DNA of 64,000 nt from Lachnospiraceae bacterium (GTDB lineage Bacteria; Bacillota; Clostridia; Lachnospirales; Lachnospiraceae): positions 1 through 64,000 of the forward strand of contig SVFI01000003.1 of assembly GCA_015056905.1 (NCBI GenBank), written 5' to 3'. How positions within the stretch are numbered: position 1 is the first letter of the stretch; every line of letters begins with the position of its first letter. Below are positions 45,283 through 55,485 of this stretch, piece after piece. The notes under the pieces are model-generated. The model was given only the letters and a program-made list of their open reading frames with translations, had not been told where the DNA came from and searched no databases. The translations under genes were made by a program, and so were the position numbers.

Positions 45283-45915
45283 CTAAATCCTCCTCTTACA
45301 TATATCATTTAAGCAGCACTTATCACAAAACGGCTTCGTTCTTGCTGTGCAAATTTCTCTTCCGTGGTCCACAAACCGGTGGCATAAATCATTTCCCTCT
45401 TCCGGAGGAACAATCTTCCAAAGTGCCATCTCAACCTTCTTTGGATCCTTGATACCATCCACAAGACCGATGCGATTACTAAGCCGGATGCAATGTGTAT
45501 CAGTTACAATTGCCGGTTTGCCATAAACATCTCCAAGAACCAAATTAGCACTTTTCCGTCCGACTCCCGGAAGCTTTAAAAGTTCTTCCATTGTGTCCGG
45601 TACCCTTCCGTCGTATTCATCGCGGAGCCTTTTCATGCACGCGCTGATGTCACGCGCCTTGCTGTTACCGAGTCCGCAGGGACGTACAATCATTTCAATT
45701 TCTTCGACCGGTGCTTCGGCAAGTGCATCTACATCCGGGAATTTCTCATACAAATCCTGCACGACAATATTCACTCTGGCATCGGTACACTGCGCCGCTA
45801 AACGCACGCTGACAAGCAATTTCCACGCCTCTTCATATTCCAGCGAGCAACCGGTATCCGGGTATTCTTTTTTTAATCTCTCAATAACTTCCTTCGCAAG
45901 ATCTTTTTTTCTCAT
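45283..45915 (-). CDS. nth: Endonuclease III
   Basis: Base excision repair glycosylase/AP lyase for oxidised pyrimidines. The helix-hairpin-helix LLKLPGVGRKSANLVLGDVYG supplies the catalytic lysine, and the catalytic Asp is in IVTDTHCIRLSNR. The C-terminal Fe-S cysteines read C-x7-C-x2-C-x5-C (CTARTKPFCDKC); the common spacing is x6 for the first gap, so one extra residue is present. 210 residues. It lies 45 nt after rlmH. Confidence 0.95.
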   Translation of the reverse strand: MRKKDLAKEVIERLKKEYPDTGCSLEYEEAWKLLVSVRLAAQCTDARVNIVVQDLYEKFPDVDALAEAPVEEIEMIVRPCGLGNSKARDISACMKRLRDEYDGRVPDTMEELLKLPGVGRKSANLVLGDVYGKPAIVTDTHCIRLSNRIGLVDGIKDPKKVEMALWKIVPPEEGNDLCHRFVDHGREICTARTKPFCDKCCLNDICKRRI

Positions 45916-45960
45916 GCTAACTCCTATTGTACGCAGACATAGTCATATTCGCCGGTCGTA

Positions 45961-46440
45961 TCATTTATGATACGGCTCCTTATAGATAATCCGATACGCT
46001 CTGTATATCTGTTCTAACAGTATAACACGCATAAGCTGATGCGGGAATGTCATCTTTGAAAAACTAAGCTTAAAATCCACGCGCGAAAGCACGTCAGAAT
46101 GCAGTCCCAAAGACCCACCGATGATAAATTGGATATGACTTTTTCCCTGTACACCGAGCGTCTCAATCTTATTGGCAAGTTCCACCGAATCAAGTTGTTT
46201 TCCCTCGATAGCAAGCGCAATCACATACGCCTCCTCGCGGATATGCTTCATAATACGCTCCGCTTCCTTTGCCTTAATCTGATCTTCCTCTGTCTCGCTT
46301 GCTTTGTCCGGCGTCTTTTCATCCGCCACTTCCACAATATCAAGTTTGCAATATTTCGAAAGGCGCTTAGAGTATTCCTCTATAGCGCCTCTGAAATACG
46401 ATTCTTTTACTTTTCCAACCGTAATTATTGTAATTTTCAT
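45961..46440 (-). CDS. rlmH: 23S rRNA pseudouridine-1915 N3-methyltransferase RlmH
   Basis: SPOUT-class methyltransferase acting on the assembled ribosome. The trefoil-knot SAM site is FIIGGSLGLHSDVL with the tail SFSKMTFPHQLMRVILLEQIYRAYRI. 159 residues, standard length. It follows the zinc-ribbon membrane protein gene by 25 nt. Confidence 0.97.
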   Translation of the reverse strand: MKITIITVGKVKESYFRGAIEEYSKRLSKYCKLDIVEVADEKTPDKASETEEDQIKAKEAERIMKHIREEAYVIALAIEGKQLDSVELANKIETLGVQGKSHIQFIIGGSLGLHSDVLSRVDFKLSFSKMTFPHQLMRVILLEQIYRAYRIIYKEPYHK

Positions 46441-46465
46441 AAAACTATCCTGTCCTCAGGCTATG

Positions 46466-47323
46466 TTAATCATACTGTTTGCTGTACCAGTCATCTGCCA
46501 TCTTGTCCGCAAGCGGCATATCAAGCTCAGGAAATGCTTCAAAAAGCTGTCTCTTGATATACTCAATACGCACAAAATAAAGCTGAGCCTGCGCCGCATC
46601 ATCATCTGCAGATGACGCATCAATGTGAAGCGTTGTATCTATCTGTTCTTTTAACATATTCGCTTCCAAAAATGCATTGATATCATCCATCAACGTATTT
46701 TCTTTGGATGCAACACCGACATAGGTTTTGTACATTTTAATTGAGTTAAATCCCATAATCAGGAACACAAGGAACATAAATCCCATAACACCCGAGAACA
46801 TGATTTTACCCATACCATACATACGGAACGGGAGTATTCCCATCCAGAACAGTACAAGGGCAACAATTCCGATGACTCCGACTACAATAAGAGCAACTGC
46901 ACTGGATTTGTACTCCTCTGCCTTTGCACTCTTATCCTCATAGGAACCGCCTTTTCTGCGATCCGGAGCTTTTGCCCCGCCTTCGGCCACATCGCTGTCA
47001 TCCACATCCATCTCCTCGACTTCAAGAGCCTCCTCTTCCTGAGCTCTTTTGCGGAGAAGTTCGGTAATCATCTTTTTGGCATCATCTATTTTATCCTTCG
47101 GAACATAAAGCTCATGTGCTTTTTCCTTCTCATCATAGCGGATAAATGCACCTTCCACTCCGTTGGCCTTAAGGAAGTCCGCCATCTGAGAAACCGCAGC
47201 TTCCTCGCCGAAAATAATCGGTTTCGGTGCTTCTTCCAGTGAATCTACCAACTCTACATTACAATCACTGCAATGTGTATATCCTTTTACATATTCATTT
47301 TTACAAACCGGACACCAAGGCAT
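46466..47323 (-). CDS. Zinc-ribbon membrane protein, function unknown
   Basis: 285 residues. Cysteines C4-x2-C7 and C18-x2-C21 form an N-terminal zinc ribbon. Residues about 35-90 form a small domain (FGEEAAVSQMADFLKANGVE) weakly like the DUF2007 signal-transducing type. A charged linker leads to two membrane helices (about 141-164 and 172-192), and the last 90 residues are acidic and helical. It follows nfnB by 11 nt, so it is probably co-transcribed with nfnAB, but no redox cofactor motif is visible. Confidence 0.78.
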   Translation of the reverse strand: MPWCPVCKNEYVKGYTHCSDCNVELVDSLEEAPKPIIFGEEAAVSQMADFLKANGVEGAFIRYDEKEKAHELYVPKDKIDDAKKMITELLRKRAQEEEALEVEEMDVDDSDVAEGGAKAPDRRKGGSYEDKSAKAEEYKSSAVALIVVGVIGIVALVLFWMGILPFRMYGMGKIMFSGVMGFMFLVFLIMGFNSIKMYKTYVGVASKENTLMDDINAFLEANMLKEQIDTTLHIDASSADDDAAQAQLYFVRIEYIKRQLFEAFPELDMPLADKMADDWYSKQYD

Positions 47324-47334
47324 AATTTATCTCC

Positions 47335-48717
47335 TTATTTGTTGCTTAAATATTCATCAATACCCTTTGCAGCTTCTTTTCCTGCTCCCATGGCAAGAAT
47401 AACCGTAGCTGCACCTGTTACTGCATCTCCGCCGGCAAATACACCTTCTTTGGTTGTCTGACCGTTTTCCTCGGCAACAATACATTTGTACTTATTGATA
47501 TCAAGTCCTTCCGTCGTGGATGAAATCAGCGGATTCGGTGATGTACCGAGTGACATAATAACCGTATCTACGTCAATCACAAACTCAGAACCTTCGACAA
47601 CAACCGGTCTTCTTCTTCCGGATGCATCCGGCTCACCAAGTTCCATCTTCACGCATTTAATTCCGTTTACCCATCCGTTTTCATCGGAAAGAATTTCAAC
47701 CGGATTTGTAAGAAGGTCAAAAATGATACCTTCTTCTTTTGCATGATGTACTTCTTCTACTCTGGCAGGAAGTTCTTCCTCGGATCTACGGTATACGATA
47801 TGTACCTCTGCGCCGAGACGAAGTGCGGTTCTTGCCGCATCCATAGCAACGTTACCACCACCGACAACTGCTACTTTCTGACCACGCATAATCGGTGTTG
47901 TCGAATCTTCTTTGAACGCCTTCATAAGGTTGCTTCTTGTCAAATATTCATTGGCTGAGAACACTCCGTTTGCCTGTTCTCCCGGAATACCCATAAATTT
48001 CGGAAGCCCCGCTCCTGAACCGATGAAGACTGCTTCAAATCCTTCTTCTTCCATCAGTTCATCAATCGTTGTCGATTTACCGATGACAACATTGGTCTCA
48101 ATCTTAACACCGAGTGCTTTTACATTTTCGATTTCTTTTGCAACAACATCGGTCTTTGGAAGACGGAATTCAGGAATACCGTATACGAGAACTCCTCCCG
48201 CTTCATGAAGCGCCTCAAAAATCGTCACATCATATCCCATCTTAGCAAGGTCGCCTGCACATGTAAGACCTGCAGGGCCGGAACCGATCACTGCAACTTT
48301 TTTATTTTTCTTTTCTGCATTGACTGCAGGTTTGATTCCATTTTCAGATGCCCAATCAGCTACAAAACGCTCCAGTTTACCGATGGAAACCGGCTCACCT
48401 TTGATACCTCGGATACATTTTCCTTCACACTGGCTCTCCTGCGGACATACACGACCGCAAACTGCCGGAAGGGCACTTGACTGACTGATAATCTGATAAG
48501 CCTCTTCGATATTTCCTTCTTTTACCTGCTCAACAAAGCCCGGAATATTAATCGATACAGGGCATCCCTTTACACACTGTGCATTTTTACAATTAATACA
48601 TCTGGAAGCTTCTTCCATTGCTTCTTCTTTGTTGTATCCTAAACATACTTCGTCAAAATTCTTTGCACGAACCTGTGGATCCTGTTCTCTGACAGGTACT
48701 TTCTTCAATACGTCCAT
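47335..48717 (-). CDS. nfnB: NfnB: large subunit of NADH-dependent ferredoxin:NADP+ oxidoreductase
   Basis: Flavin-based electron-bifurcating transhydrogenase subunit, homologous to the glutamate synthase small subunit. N-terminal Fe-S cysteines (CINCKNAQCVKGCP, about 37-50, and CGRVCPQESQCEGKC, about 91-105), then an FAD motif VIGSGPAGLTCAGDLAKMG and the NADPH motif VVGGGNVAMDAARTA. 460 residues. A plain gltD is the alternative, but no gltB is near and the TAATG coupling with nfnA is the NfnAB arrangement. It balances NADH, NADPH and ferredoxin in anaerobes. Confidence 0.92.
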   Translation of the reverse strand: MDVLKKVPVREQDPQVRAKNFDEVCLGYNKEEAMEEASRCINCKNAQCVKGCPVSINIPGFVEQVKEGNIEEAYQIISQSSALPAVCGRVCPQESQCEGKCIRGIKGEPVSIGKLERFVADWASENGIKPAVNAEKKNKKVAVIGSGPAGLTCAGDLAKMGYDVTIFEALHEAGGVLVYGIPEFRLPKTDVVAKEIENVKALGVKIETNVVIGKSTTIDELMEEEGFEAVFIGSGAGLPKFMGIPGEQANGVFSANEYLTRSNLMKAFKEDSTTPIMRGQKVAVVGGGNVAMDAARTALRLGAEVHIVYRRSEEELPARVEEVHHAKEEGIIFDLLTNPVEILSDENGWVNGIKCVKMELGEPDASGRRRPVVVEGSEFVIDVDTVIMSLGTSPNPLISSTTEGLDINKYKCIVAEENGQTTKEGVFAGGDAVTGAATVILAMGAGKEAAKGIDEYLSNK

Positions 48718-49607
48718 TACTTGTCACCTCCGCAGTGTCCGCATCCGCCGTGATGCGTATCACCTTCCTGCTGTTTTAATAAAGCTCTTCCTTCTGCTGT
48801 CTTGTACATCTGCTGACGTTTCATCGCCTGATCAAAATCTACAAGATGTCCGTCAAATTCAGGTCCGTCTACACATGCAAACTTCACTTCACCACCGACG
48901 GTCAAACGACAAGCTCCGCACATACCTGTTCCGTCAACCATAATCGGGTTCATGGAAACAATCGTTGGAATATCTAATTCTTTCGTTGTAAGGCAAACGA
49001 ATTTCATCATAATCATAGGTCCGATGGCAACGCATACATCGTATGTTTTACCTTCTTTTTCCACAAGATCCTTTAATGTTGTTGTAACCATTCCGCTTCT
49101 TCCGTAAGAACCGTCATCCGTTGTCGGATAGACATTGGCTGCAACCTTTTTCATATCTTCTTCATAAATAAGCAAATCTTTTGTTTTGGCACCGATGATA
49201 ACGTCAGCATCCACACCGTTTTCATGAAGCCATTTTACCTGCGGATAAACAGGAGCTGTGCCGAGTCCTCCCGCTACAAAAATAATTTTCTTCTTTTTCA
49301 GTTCTTCCGGATCTTCCATGCAGAATTCAGACGGCTGTCCGAGTGGTCCTACGAAATCATGGAACGCATCTCCTGCCTTTAAATCCTTCATCGCCATCGT
49401 TCCTGCCCCGATGGTCTGCACAACAATTGTGATAGTTCCTGTTTCACGATTGTAATCACTGATGGTAAGCGGAATACGCTCTGCCTCCTCATCCGTTCTT
49501 ACGATTACAAACTGTCCCGGCAAACATGTTTTTGCAACTCTTTTTGCTTCTACTTCAAAAAGATAAATGTTTGTCGTAAGTTCCTGGGCTCTGACAATTT
49601 TATACAT
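48717..49607 (-). CDS. nfnA: NfnA: small subunit of NADH-dependent ferredoxin:NADP+ oxidoreductase
   Basis: Ferredoxin-NADP reductase-like subunit with FAD-binding (about 10-95) and NAD-binding (about 100-215, FVAGGLGTAPVYPQ) domains. A C-terminal [2Fe-2S] site has CGACRLTVGGEVKFACVDGP. The C-terminal tail is histidine, glycine and cysteine-rich (HHGGCGHCGGDK). The start at MYKIVRAQ has AGGAGG 7 nt before it; the track start 11 codons earlier is unsupported. 296 residues. A good promoter precedes it. Confidence 0.92.
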   Translation of the reverse strand: MYKIVRAQELTTNIYLFEVEAKRVAKTCLPGQFVIVRTDEEAERIPLTISDYNRETGTITIVVQTIGAGTMAMKDLKAGDAFHDFVGPLGQPSEFCMEDPEELKKKKIIFVAGGLGTAPVYPQVKWLHENGVDADVIIGAKTKDLLIYEEDMKKVAANVYPTTDDGSYGRSGMVTTTLKDLVEKEGKTYDVCVAIGPMIMMKFVCLTTKELDIPTIVSMNPIMVDGTGMCGACRLTVGGEVKFACVDGPEFDGHLVDFDQAMKRQQMYKTAEGRALLKQQEGDTHHGGCGHCGGDK

Positions 49608-49657
49608 TTTTTTCCTCCTCGTTATACCGGAACTTGTCATCCGGCTACATCTTTTTT

Positions 49658-49686
49658 ATAGTAATAGAATTATCTGTAATTGGCAA
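49658..49686 (-). promoter_or_regulatory. Promoter for nfnA-nfnB
   Basis: Minus strand TTGCCA, 17-nt spacer, TACTAT. It lies in the 92-nt gap after the upstream gene and would give a leader of about 45 nt. A small GC inverted repeat (CCGG-CCGG) follows it. Confidence 0.6.
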
Positions 49687-49699
49687 TATTTTTTTGAAA

Positions 49700-51172
49700 T
49701 TACTGCATTCTTTTCAAATCATACATTCCGATCAAATTGCGCTCAGCGCGAAAACTTTCTCCTGTTATTGTGCTGACTGCATATCTGTTTCCTGTCTTCT
49801 GACTCATGCCGTCGGGAGATATAAATATTTCATCCAAAAGATAATAATATTGATCACTTTCCGAAATAACCGCACATGCAACATACTGTCTCTTACCTTC
49901 TACATCAGGAATATGACCGTCCGCATCCGAAATAACGCCCTGCGCGATCAAATTTTGAATCAGCATATTGGCTGCCTGTTCTCCGGTAAATGCAAGATCC
50001 ATATTCAGCTGATACTGTACATATGCAATCTCTCCCGGAATACCGCCTTCATCATACATGACAAACGCAAAATTGCTCTCTCCGACCGGAAGCGGAATTG
50101 CACCATCATAAAGCGTGCTCTCCATCCCCGGCTCCGAACCGTCCGTTGTATAATATACCTGATAGCTGTCATCCGGAATATCTACCATTATGTACTGTGG
50201 TTCCGTGTAAGTACCGGATTCCGGCGAAATCTCCGGTGCCGATACCATTGTTTCATCAATATAGTAATCCGCCTGCATCACACTGCTTTGCACCTGATAT
50301 TCATTTACATAGACTGCTTTGAGCGTATAGTGACCGGAATGAAGAAGTATCGGAGTCGTATATTCTTTTTTCTTCTTTGTCGGATCACTTCCGTCTAATG
50401 AATAATATATTTTACCGGTTCCCGGTGCAATCAGTTTCAGCGCAATCGCCTCTTCATAAGAGCCTTGCTCCTCACTTGTCTGCGGGGGAGAAGCAAGATA
50501 ATCTGTATACTTATCAAGCACACTCTGCTGAGAACAACTCAAAAGAATATCCGCAATTTTCTGATACTCCTTCTCCTGCTCATACAGCGGAATCAATAAA
50601 TCATATGCCGGGGTATATGCACTATCGACCGCCAGAAGGTCCTCAAGCATTTCTCTCTCATACTGCACATTCTCCATACCCTCATATGCTCTTGCAATCA
50701 TCATTTTTGCATCGGAAGAATTCGGTGCAAGCTCTCTTGCGCTCTCTGCATGGGAAAGCATCTGCTCATAATCCTGAAGACTGCACATTTCTTCTGCTTT
50801 TTTTATGTGAAAATCATAGGATGACTGCTCTCTTACACGAAAAAGCATCACAACAAGAAGTACCAACAGGACGACTGCAACCACTCCGCCTATCATAAAC
50901 AATAAAAATCTTGTACTGCTTTTATCTGACGGCTCCGGCAGAAATTCGTCCTCGTCTTCCTCCTCTATCGGCTCCGATGTTATATCCTGCTCAACCTTGA
51001 CAGGCGGAATTTCCTGTGTACTTGCAAGATCAACCGCAATTCCCGAAATCGCATCTTCCATCGTTTCATCGATTTCCGCCTCAAACACGGGAACAAGTTG
51101 TCTCTCCTTACCGCACGTTTCACAAAAAACCTGTTCTTCCGTCATCGGAGCACCACAATGTGGACATTTCAT
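49700..51172 (-). CDS. Zinc-ribbon, single-span protein with TPR-like and chitobiase-type repeats
   Basis: 490 residues from MKCPHCG (TGGAGTGA before it; the track adds 15 codons). Zinc ribbon C3, C6, C17, C20; an acidic linker; one membrane helix (about 88-112); an outside helical part (about 118-225) with TPR-like spacing. Two beta segments with YYSLDGSDPTKKKK (about 256) and YYTTDGSEPGMESTLYDG (about 340) match chitobiase/beta-hexosaminidase C-terminal-type (CHB_HEX_C) repeats. A C-terminal 100-residue domain is unassigned. The order cytosolic zinc ribbon, helix, extracellular repeats suggests a surface sensor or scaffold; the function is unknown. Confidence 0.8.
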   Translation of the reverse strand: MKCPHCGAPMTEEQVFCETCGKERQLVPVFEAEIDETMEDAISGIAVDLASTQEIPPVKVEQDITSEPIEEEDEDEFLPEPSDKSSTRFLLFMIGGVVAVVLLVLLVVMLFRVREQSSYDFHIKKAEEMCSLQDYEQMLSHAESARELAPNSSDAKMMIARAYEGMENVQYEREMLEDLLAVDSAYTPAYDLLIPLYEQEKEYQKIADILLSCSQQSVLDKYTDYLASPPQTSEEQGSYEEAIALKLIAPGTGKIYYSLDGSDPTKKKKEYTTPILLHSGHYTLKAVYVNEYQVQSSVMQADYYIDETMVSAPEISPESGTYTEPQYIMVDIPDDSYQVYYTTDGSEPGMESTLYDGAIPLPVGESNFAFVMYDEGGIPGEIAYVQYQLNMDLAFTGEQAANMLIQNLIAQGVISDADGHIPDVEGKRQYVACAVISESDQYYYLLDEIFISPDGMSQKTGNRYAVSTITGESFRAERNLIGMYDLKRMQ

Positions 51173-51191
51173 AAAAATCACTCCATTTGTA

Positions 51192-52862
51192 TTAGAACAG
51201 ACCTGTAATGGTTCCATCCTTATTTACATCAATTGAAAATGCTGCCGGATTCTTCGGAAGTCCCGGCATTGTCATAACTGCACCGGTAAGTACTACCACA
51301 AATCCGGCGCCGGCAGATACATACGCTTCTCTTACCTGCAGGGTAAAACCTTCCGGTCTTCCGAGAAGAGAAGGATCATCCGAAAGAGAATACTGCGTCT
51401 TTGCCATACAAACCGGCATATGTCCGAATCCGAGCTGTGTAAGCTTTTCAAGCTGTTTTTCCGCTGCCGGAGCAAAATTCACATCGTCGGCACCGTAAAT
51501 TTCACGGGCAACTGTCTCAATTTTTTCTTTCAGAGATAATTCATCTTTGTACAGCGGCTCAAAATGACTTTCTTTTTCTTCCAGGGTTTTGATTACCTTC
51601 TGTGCAAGCTCGATTCCGCCTTCGCCTCCGCGTCCCCATACGTCCGCGATTGCAAACTCACAACCTCTGCTCTCGCAGAATTCTTTTACAAAGTCCCTCT
51701 CCGCCTCTGTATCCGAAATAAAGGAATTCAGAGTTACAACAACAGGCACTTTGTATTTCTGAAGATTTTCAATATGTTTCTCAAGGTTTGCGATACCTTT
51801 TTTAAGTGCTTCCACATTTTCGTTTGACAATTCCGCCTTCGGAACACCTCCGTTGTACTTGAGTGCACGAATCGTTGCAACAAGCACAACCGCATCCGGT
51901 TTCAATCCAGTCAGACGGCATTTGATATCAAAAAACTTCTCAGCACCTAAATCAGCACCGAATCCCGCTTCGGTAATGACATAGTCTGCCATACGAAGCG
52001 CTGCTTTCGTCGCTCTGACGCTGTTACATCCGTGCGCAATGTTCGCAAACGGACCTCCGTGAATCAGTGCCGGATTATGTTCGAGCGTCTGAATCATATT
52101 CGGCTGCAGAGCATCCTTTAAAAGTGCTGCCATAGCACCGACTGCATTCAAATCCGCTGCCGTCACCGGTTCATTTTTCATATTATAAGCTACAATAATG
52201 CGTCCGAGACGGGATTTCAAATCGTCCATGTCTTTCGCAAGACAGAGAATTGCCATAATCTCTGACGCTACTGTGATGACAAAATGATCCTCGCGCACAA
52301 CACCGTCCATCTTATTACCGAGACCGACAACAATGTTGCGGAGTGCACGGTCGTTCATATCGACACATCGTTTCCATACCACCTGTCTTGTGTCAATCTG
52401 CAATTCGTTTCCCTGCTGGATATGATTATCCAAAAGCGCTGCCAAAAGATTGTTGGCAGACGTAATTGCATGAAAATCCCCCGTGAAATGAAGATTTAAA
52501 TCTTCCATCGGAACAACCTGCGAATATCCGCCTCCGGCTGCACCTCCCTTCACACCGAAACATGGGCCGAGTGACGGTTCTCTGAGTGCAATTACCGTTT
52601 TTTTGTCCAGCTTATGAAACGCTTCTCCGAGACCGACACTGACTGTCGTCTTTCCTTCTCCTGCCGGGGTCGGATTGATAGCCGTCACAAGAACGAGCTT
52701 ACCGGTCGGATTCTCTTCGATTTTCTGTAAATATTCATTCGAAAGCTTCGCTTTGTACTTTCCGTACAATTCCAAATCATCCGCTTCGATTCCGAGTTTC
52801 CCTGCAACATCTGTAATTGGCAGAAGATCCGCCGCCTGTGCGATTTCAATATCTGTCATCAT
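51192..52862 (-). CDS. fhs: Formate-tetrahydrofolate ligase
   Basis: Makes 10-formyl-THF from formate, THF and ATP, the entry to the folate one-carbon route. The P-loop-like [17 protein letters not shown] (about residues 65-81) and [27 protein letters not shown] are typical. 556 residues. Two adjacent ATGs make the exact start uncertain by one residue. It runs 19 nt before the zinc-ribbon/CHB gene and 25 nt after ftsK/spoIIIE. Confidence 0.97.
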   Translation of the reverse strand: MMTDIEIAQAADLLPITDVAGKLGIEADDLELYGKYKAKLSNEYLQKIEENPTGKLVLVTAINPTPAGEGKTTVSVGLGEAFHKLDKKTVIALREPSLGPCFGVKGGAAGGGYSQVVPMEDLNLHFTGDFHAITSANNLLAALLDNHIQQGNELQIDTRQVVWKRCVDMNDRALRNIVVGLGNKMDGVVREDHFVITVASEIMAILCLAKDMDDLKSRLGRIIVAYNMKNEPVTAADLNAVGAMAALLKDALQPNMIQTLEHNPALIHGGPFANIAHGCNSVRATKAALRMADYVITEAGFGADLGAEKFFDIKCRLTGLKPDAVVLVATIRALKYNGGVPKAELSNENVEALKKGIANLEKHIENLQKYKVPVVVTLNSFISDTEAERDFVKEFCESRGCEFAIADVWGRGGEGGIELAQKVIKTLEEKESHFEPLYKDELSLKEKIETVAREIYGADDVNFAPAAEKQLEKLTQLGFGHMPVCMAKTQYSLSDDPSLLGRPEGFTLQVREAYVSAGAGFVVVLTGAVMTMPGLPKNPAAFSIDVNKDGTITGLF

Positions 52863-52887
52863 ATTACTTTACCTCAATTTCTTAGTT

Positions 52888-55380
52888 TTATATTTCTTCC
52901 AAAAGCTGTTCAAATTCTTCCATTGTCATGAGCACTTTTCTCGGTTTCGTTCCCTCTTCCGGACCAACCACTCCATACTCACAAAGCTGGTCCATAATGC
53001 GTGCTGCACGGTTAAAACCGATTTTAAATACACGTTGAAGCATTCCGATAGATGCTTTCTCTTTCTCAATGATGAATCTTCCCGCATCTGCGAAATACAT
53101 GTCTTTTTCATCACCGCCGGCTCCTTTGGCCCCGGATGCATCCCCGCCGATTCCCAGGGAAGCAATCTGCGCTTCAATCGACTGTGTATTTTCATCGTCT
53201 CCGATATTCTGCGCTTTTAAAAAATCAACAACATCCGCCACTTCCTTATCCGATACAAATGCTCCCTGCACACGCACCGGCTTCGGATAGCCCTGCGGAT
53301 AAAAGAGCATATCTCCCTTTCCGAGAAGTTTTTCCGCTCCGTTCATATCCAAAATTGTACGCGAGTCAACACCCGACGATACTGCAAACGCGACACGGCT
53401 TGGCATGTTGGCTTTGATCAGACCCGTGATAACATCGACCGAAGGTCTCTGTGTCGCAATGACAAGGTGAATACCTGCTGCTCTGGCAAGCTGTGCCAGA
53501 CGACAGATGGACTCTTCCACCTCTCCCGGTGCAACCATCATAAGGTCCGCAAGCTCATCTACAATAATCACAATCTGCGGAAGTTTGGTCGGAAGCTCAG
53601 CACCTCCGTTTTCCGTCATCTCTTCCACCTTCTTATTGTAGCCTTTTAAATCTCTCACATGAAGATCTTCAAACTTCTTATAACGCTCCGTCATCTCATT
53701 GACACCCCAATGCAGTGCAGCCGCTGCCTTTTTCGGGTCCGTCACAACCGGAAGCATCAGGTGCGGAATTCCGTTGTATACACTAAGTTCCACTACCTTC
53801 GGGTCAACCATAATCAGTTTGACCTCATCCGGCGATGCTTTGTATAAAATACTCATAATCAGCGTATTGATGCAGACACTCTTACCGGAACCGGTAGAAC
53901 CTGCAATAAGCACGTGCGGCATTTTAGCAATGTCCGCCACCACCGTCTGTCCTGCAATATCCTTACCAACAGCAAATGCAATGTTGGAGTTGAACTCTTT
54001 AAAGGTCGGTGTCTCGAACAAGTCACGAAGCGCCACCATGCTGTTTTCCTTGTTCGGTACTTCAATACCGATCGCTGCTTTTCCCGGAATCGGTGCCTCA
54101 ATACGAATGTCCGTCGCTGCAAGATTGAGTTTGATATCATCCGTCAGATTGACAATCTTACTTACCTTAACCCCCATCTCCGGTTGCAGTTCATAACGCG
54201 TTACCGCCGGTCCCTGGCTAATATCCGTAATCGTCACATTGACACCGAAGGTCTTCAGCGTCTGCTTGAGCTGCATTGCTGTCTCTTTAAGCTGTTTTTC
54301 GGAATTACCGCCACCTGCTCTGTCACTCTTTTTCAGCAACGAAAGAGGCGGCTTCTTGTATGGTTTCTTGCGCACCGGAGCCGGTTTTATGTCCTGTCCG
54401 AACTTATCTGCGCTCGCCTCCAGCGCGGATGAAATCTTCTGCATATCGAGAGGCTCTTCCTTCTCAAGAACCTTTACTTTATGTACTCGTTCGACAGGCG
54501 GCACCGCATCCTCCTGCGGAGCAATACCCTTAATTGTAATGCGTTCCAGTTCGTCCGCAGCATCCAACACATCCTTCTCTCTGATGTCATCCACCTCCGG
54601 CATAATATGCTCGGACATGTCCATCTGTTTCGGAATCGTTGTATCCACAGAAACGCCGGAAACCTTCTGTTCCATACGTTTTTTCTTTCGCTCTTCCCGC
54701 TCCTGTTCTCTCTGCGTGCGCTGCTGTATTCTACTCTCGCGCATTTCCTCATTGCGGCTAACACGGCGGTCATAATCATCCCTTGCCGTCTCATACATTT
54801 TGCGACTGTGATTTGCCACGCCCTTCACAAACGATTTTTCCGTCAAAAGAACAAGACAAAGTATCATAACAATCAGTACAACTGCAATGGTACCCACAAT
54901 ACCAATCAGCCCCGTAATTGATACCGCAAGCGCAGAGCCGATAACACCTCCGCTAAAGATATGTTCAACCGCATAACTGTAATAGCTTCCTGCGCTGTCA
55001 CCGACTTTTTCGATTCCGGTCATCAGTGCAAGTATGATTTCAACATCCGCAAATAAAACAATTGCCGCTCCGAGTTTAATCATCGCCGTACGATTTCCGA
55101 GATTAACCGTCCCAAACAGCATTGCAAAAAAGAACGCCGGCGGCGCAATATAAGCAAGCAGTCCGAAAATTCCGAACATGACATTACTTACCGCATCTCC
55201 TACTTTTCCGATGATATGAAAATTACATAAAAAAAGTAATATAGTAATCGCAATCGCAATGAGAAGAATTACTTCATCCTTCACTTCACTGCTGAATGAC
55301 TGCTGATTTTTGTTATTTACTTTTCTTCTTCCGCTACCCTTCCGGGAAGAAGCAGGTTTTCTACCTCTTTGTGTTGCCAT
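52888..55380 (-). CDS. DNA translocase FtsK/SpoIIIE
   Basis: 830-residue septal DNA pump for chromosome segregation and, in spore formers, forespore DNA import. An N-terminal membrane part (about 35-185, four to five helices), a charged linker, the alpha-beta motor with Walker [13 protein letters not shown] and [20 protein letters not shown], and a C-terminal winged-helix gamma domain (about 760-815, [19 protein letters not shown]) that would read KOPS/SRS. ATG start follows CGGAG; the GTG three codons earlier is less likely. Its neighbour tepA matches the B. subtilis spoIIIE region. FtsK versus SpoIIIE is not separable by sequence alone. Confidence 0.95.
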   Translation of the reverse strand: MATQRGRKPASSRKGSGRRKVNNKNQQSFSSEVKDEVILLIAIAITILLFLCNFHIIGKVGDAVSNVMFGIFGLLAYIAPPAFFFAMLFGTVNLGNRTAMIKLGAAIVLFADVEIILALMTGIEKVGDSAGSYYSYAVEHIFSGGVIGSALAVSITGLIGIVGTIAVVLIVMILCLVLLTEKSFVKGVANHSRKMYETARDDYDRRVSRNEEMRESRIQQRTQREQEREERKKKRMEQKVSGVSVDTTIPKQMDMSEHIMPEVDDIREKDVLDAADELERITIKGIAPQEDAVPPVERVHKVKVLEKEEPLDMQKISSALEASADKFGQDIKPAPVRKKPYKKPPLSLLKKSDRAGGGNSEKQLKETAMQLKQTLKTFGVNVTITDISQGPAVTRYELQPEMGVKVSKIVNLTDDIKLNLAATDIRIEAPIPGKAAIGIEVPNKENSMVALRDLFETPTFKEFNSNIAFAVGKDIAGQTVVADIAKMPHVLIAGSTGSGKSVCINTLIMSILYKASPDEVKLIMVDPKVVELSVYNGIPHLMLPVVTDPKKAAAALHWGVNEMTERYKKFEDLHVRDLKGYNKKVEEMTENGGAELPTKLPQIVIIVDELADLMMVAPGEVEESICRLAQLARAAGIHLVIATQRPSVDVITGLIKANMPSRVAFAVSSGVDSRTILDMNGAEKLLGKGDMLFYPQGYPKPVRVQGAFVSDKEVADVVDFLKAQNIGDDENTQSIEAQIASLGIGGDASGAKGAGGDEKDMYFADAGRFIIEKEKASIGMLQRVFKIGFNRAARIMDQLCEYGVVGPEEGTKPRKVLMTMEEFEQLLEEI

Positions 55381-55425
55381 TTTTTTCACTCCGATTTCTT
55401 GATTTCAGAATAAACTCTAACCTCA

Positions 55426-55454
55426 AGTATATCATTCTTTTGGCAAAATGTCAT
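55426..55454 (-). promoter_or_regulatory. Sigma-A promoter for ftsK/spoIIIE-fhs
   Basis: Minus strand ATGACA, 17-nt spacer, TATACT, five of six matches in each box. It lies in the 105-nt gap after tepA, with a leader of about 40 nt. Confidence 0.68.
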
Positions 55455-55485
55455 CCGTAAGTTCTCCGCGTCTTTTTATGATTTT

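Noticed and set aside
47335-48717. Glutamate synthase small subunit GltD
   Set aside because: No gltB is present and the gene is fused by TAATG to an NfnA-type partner, so NfnB is preferred.
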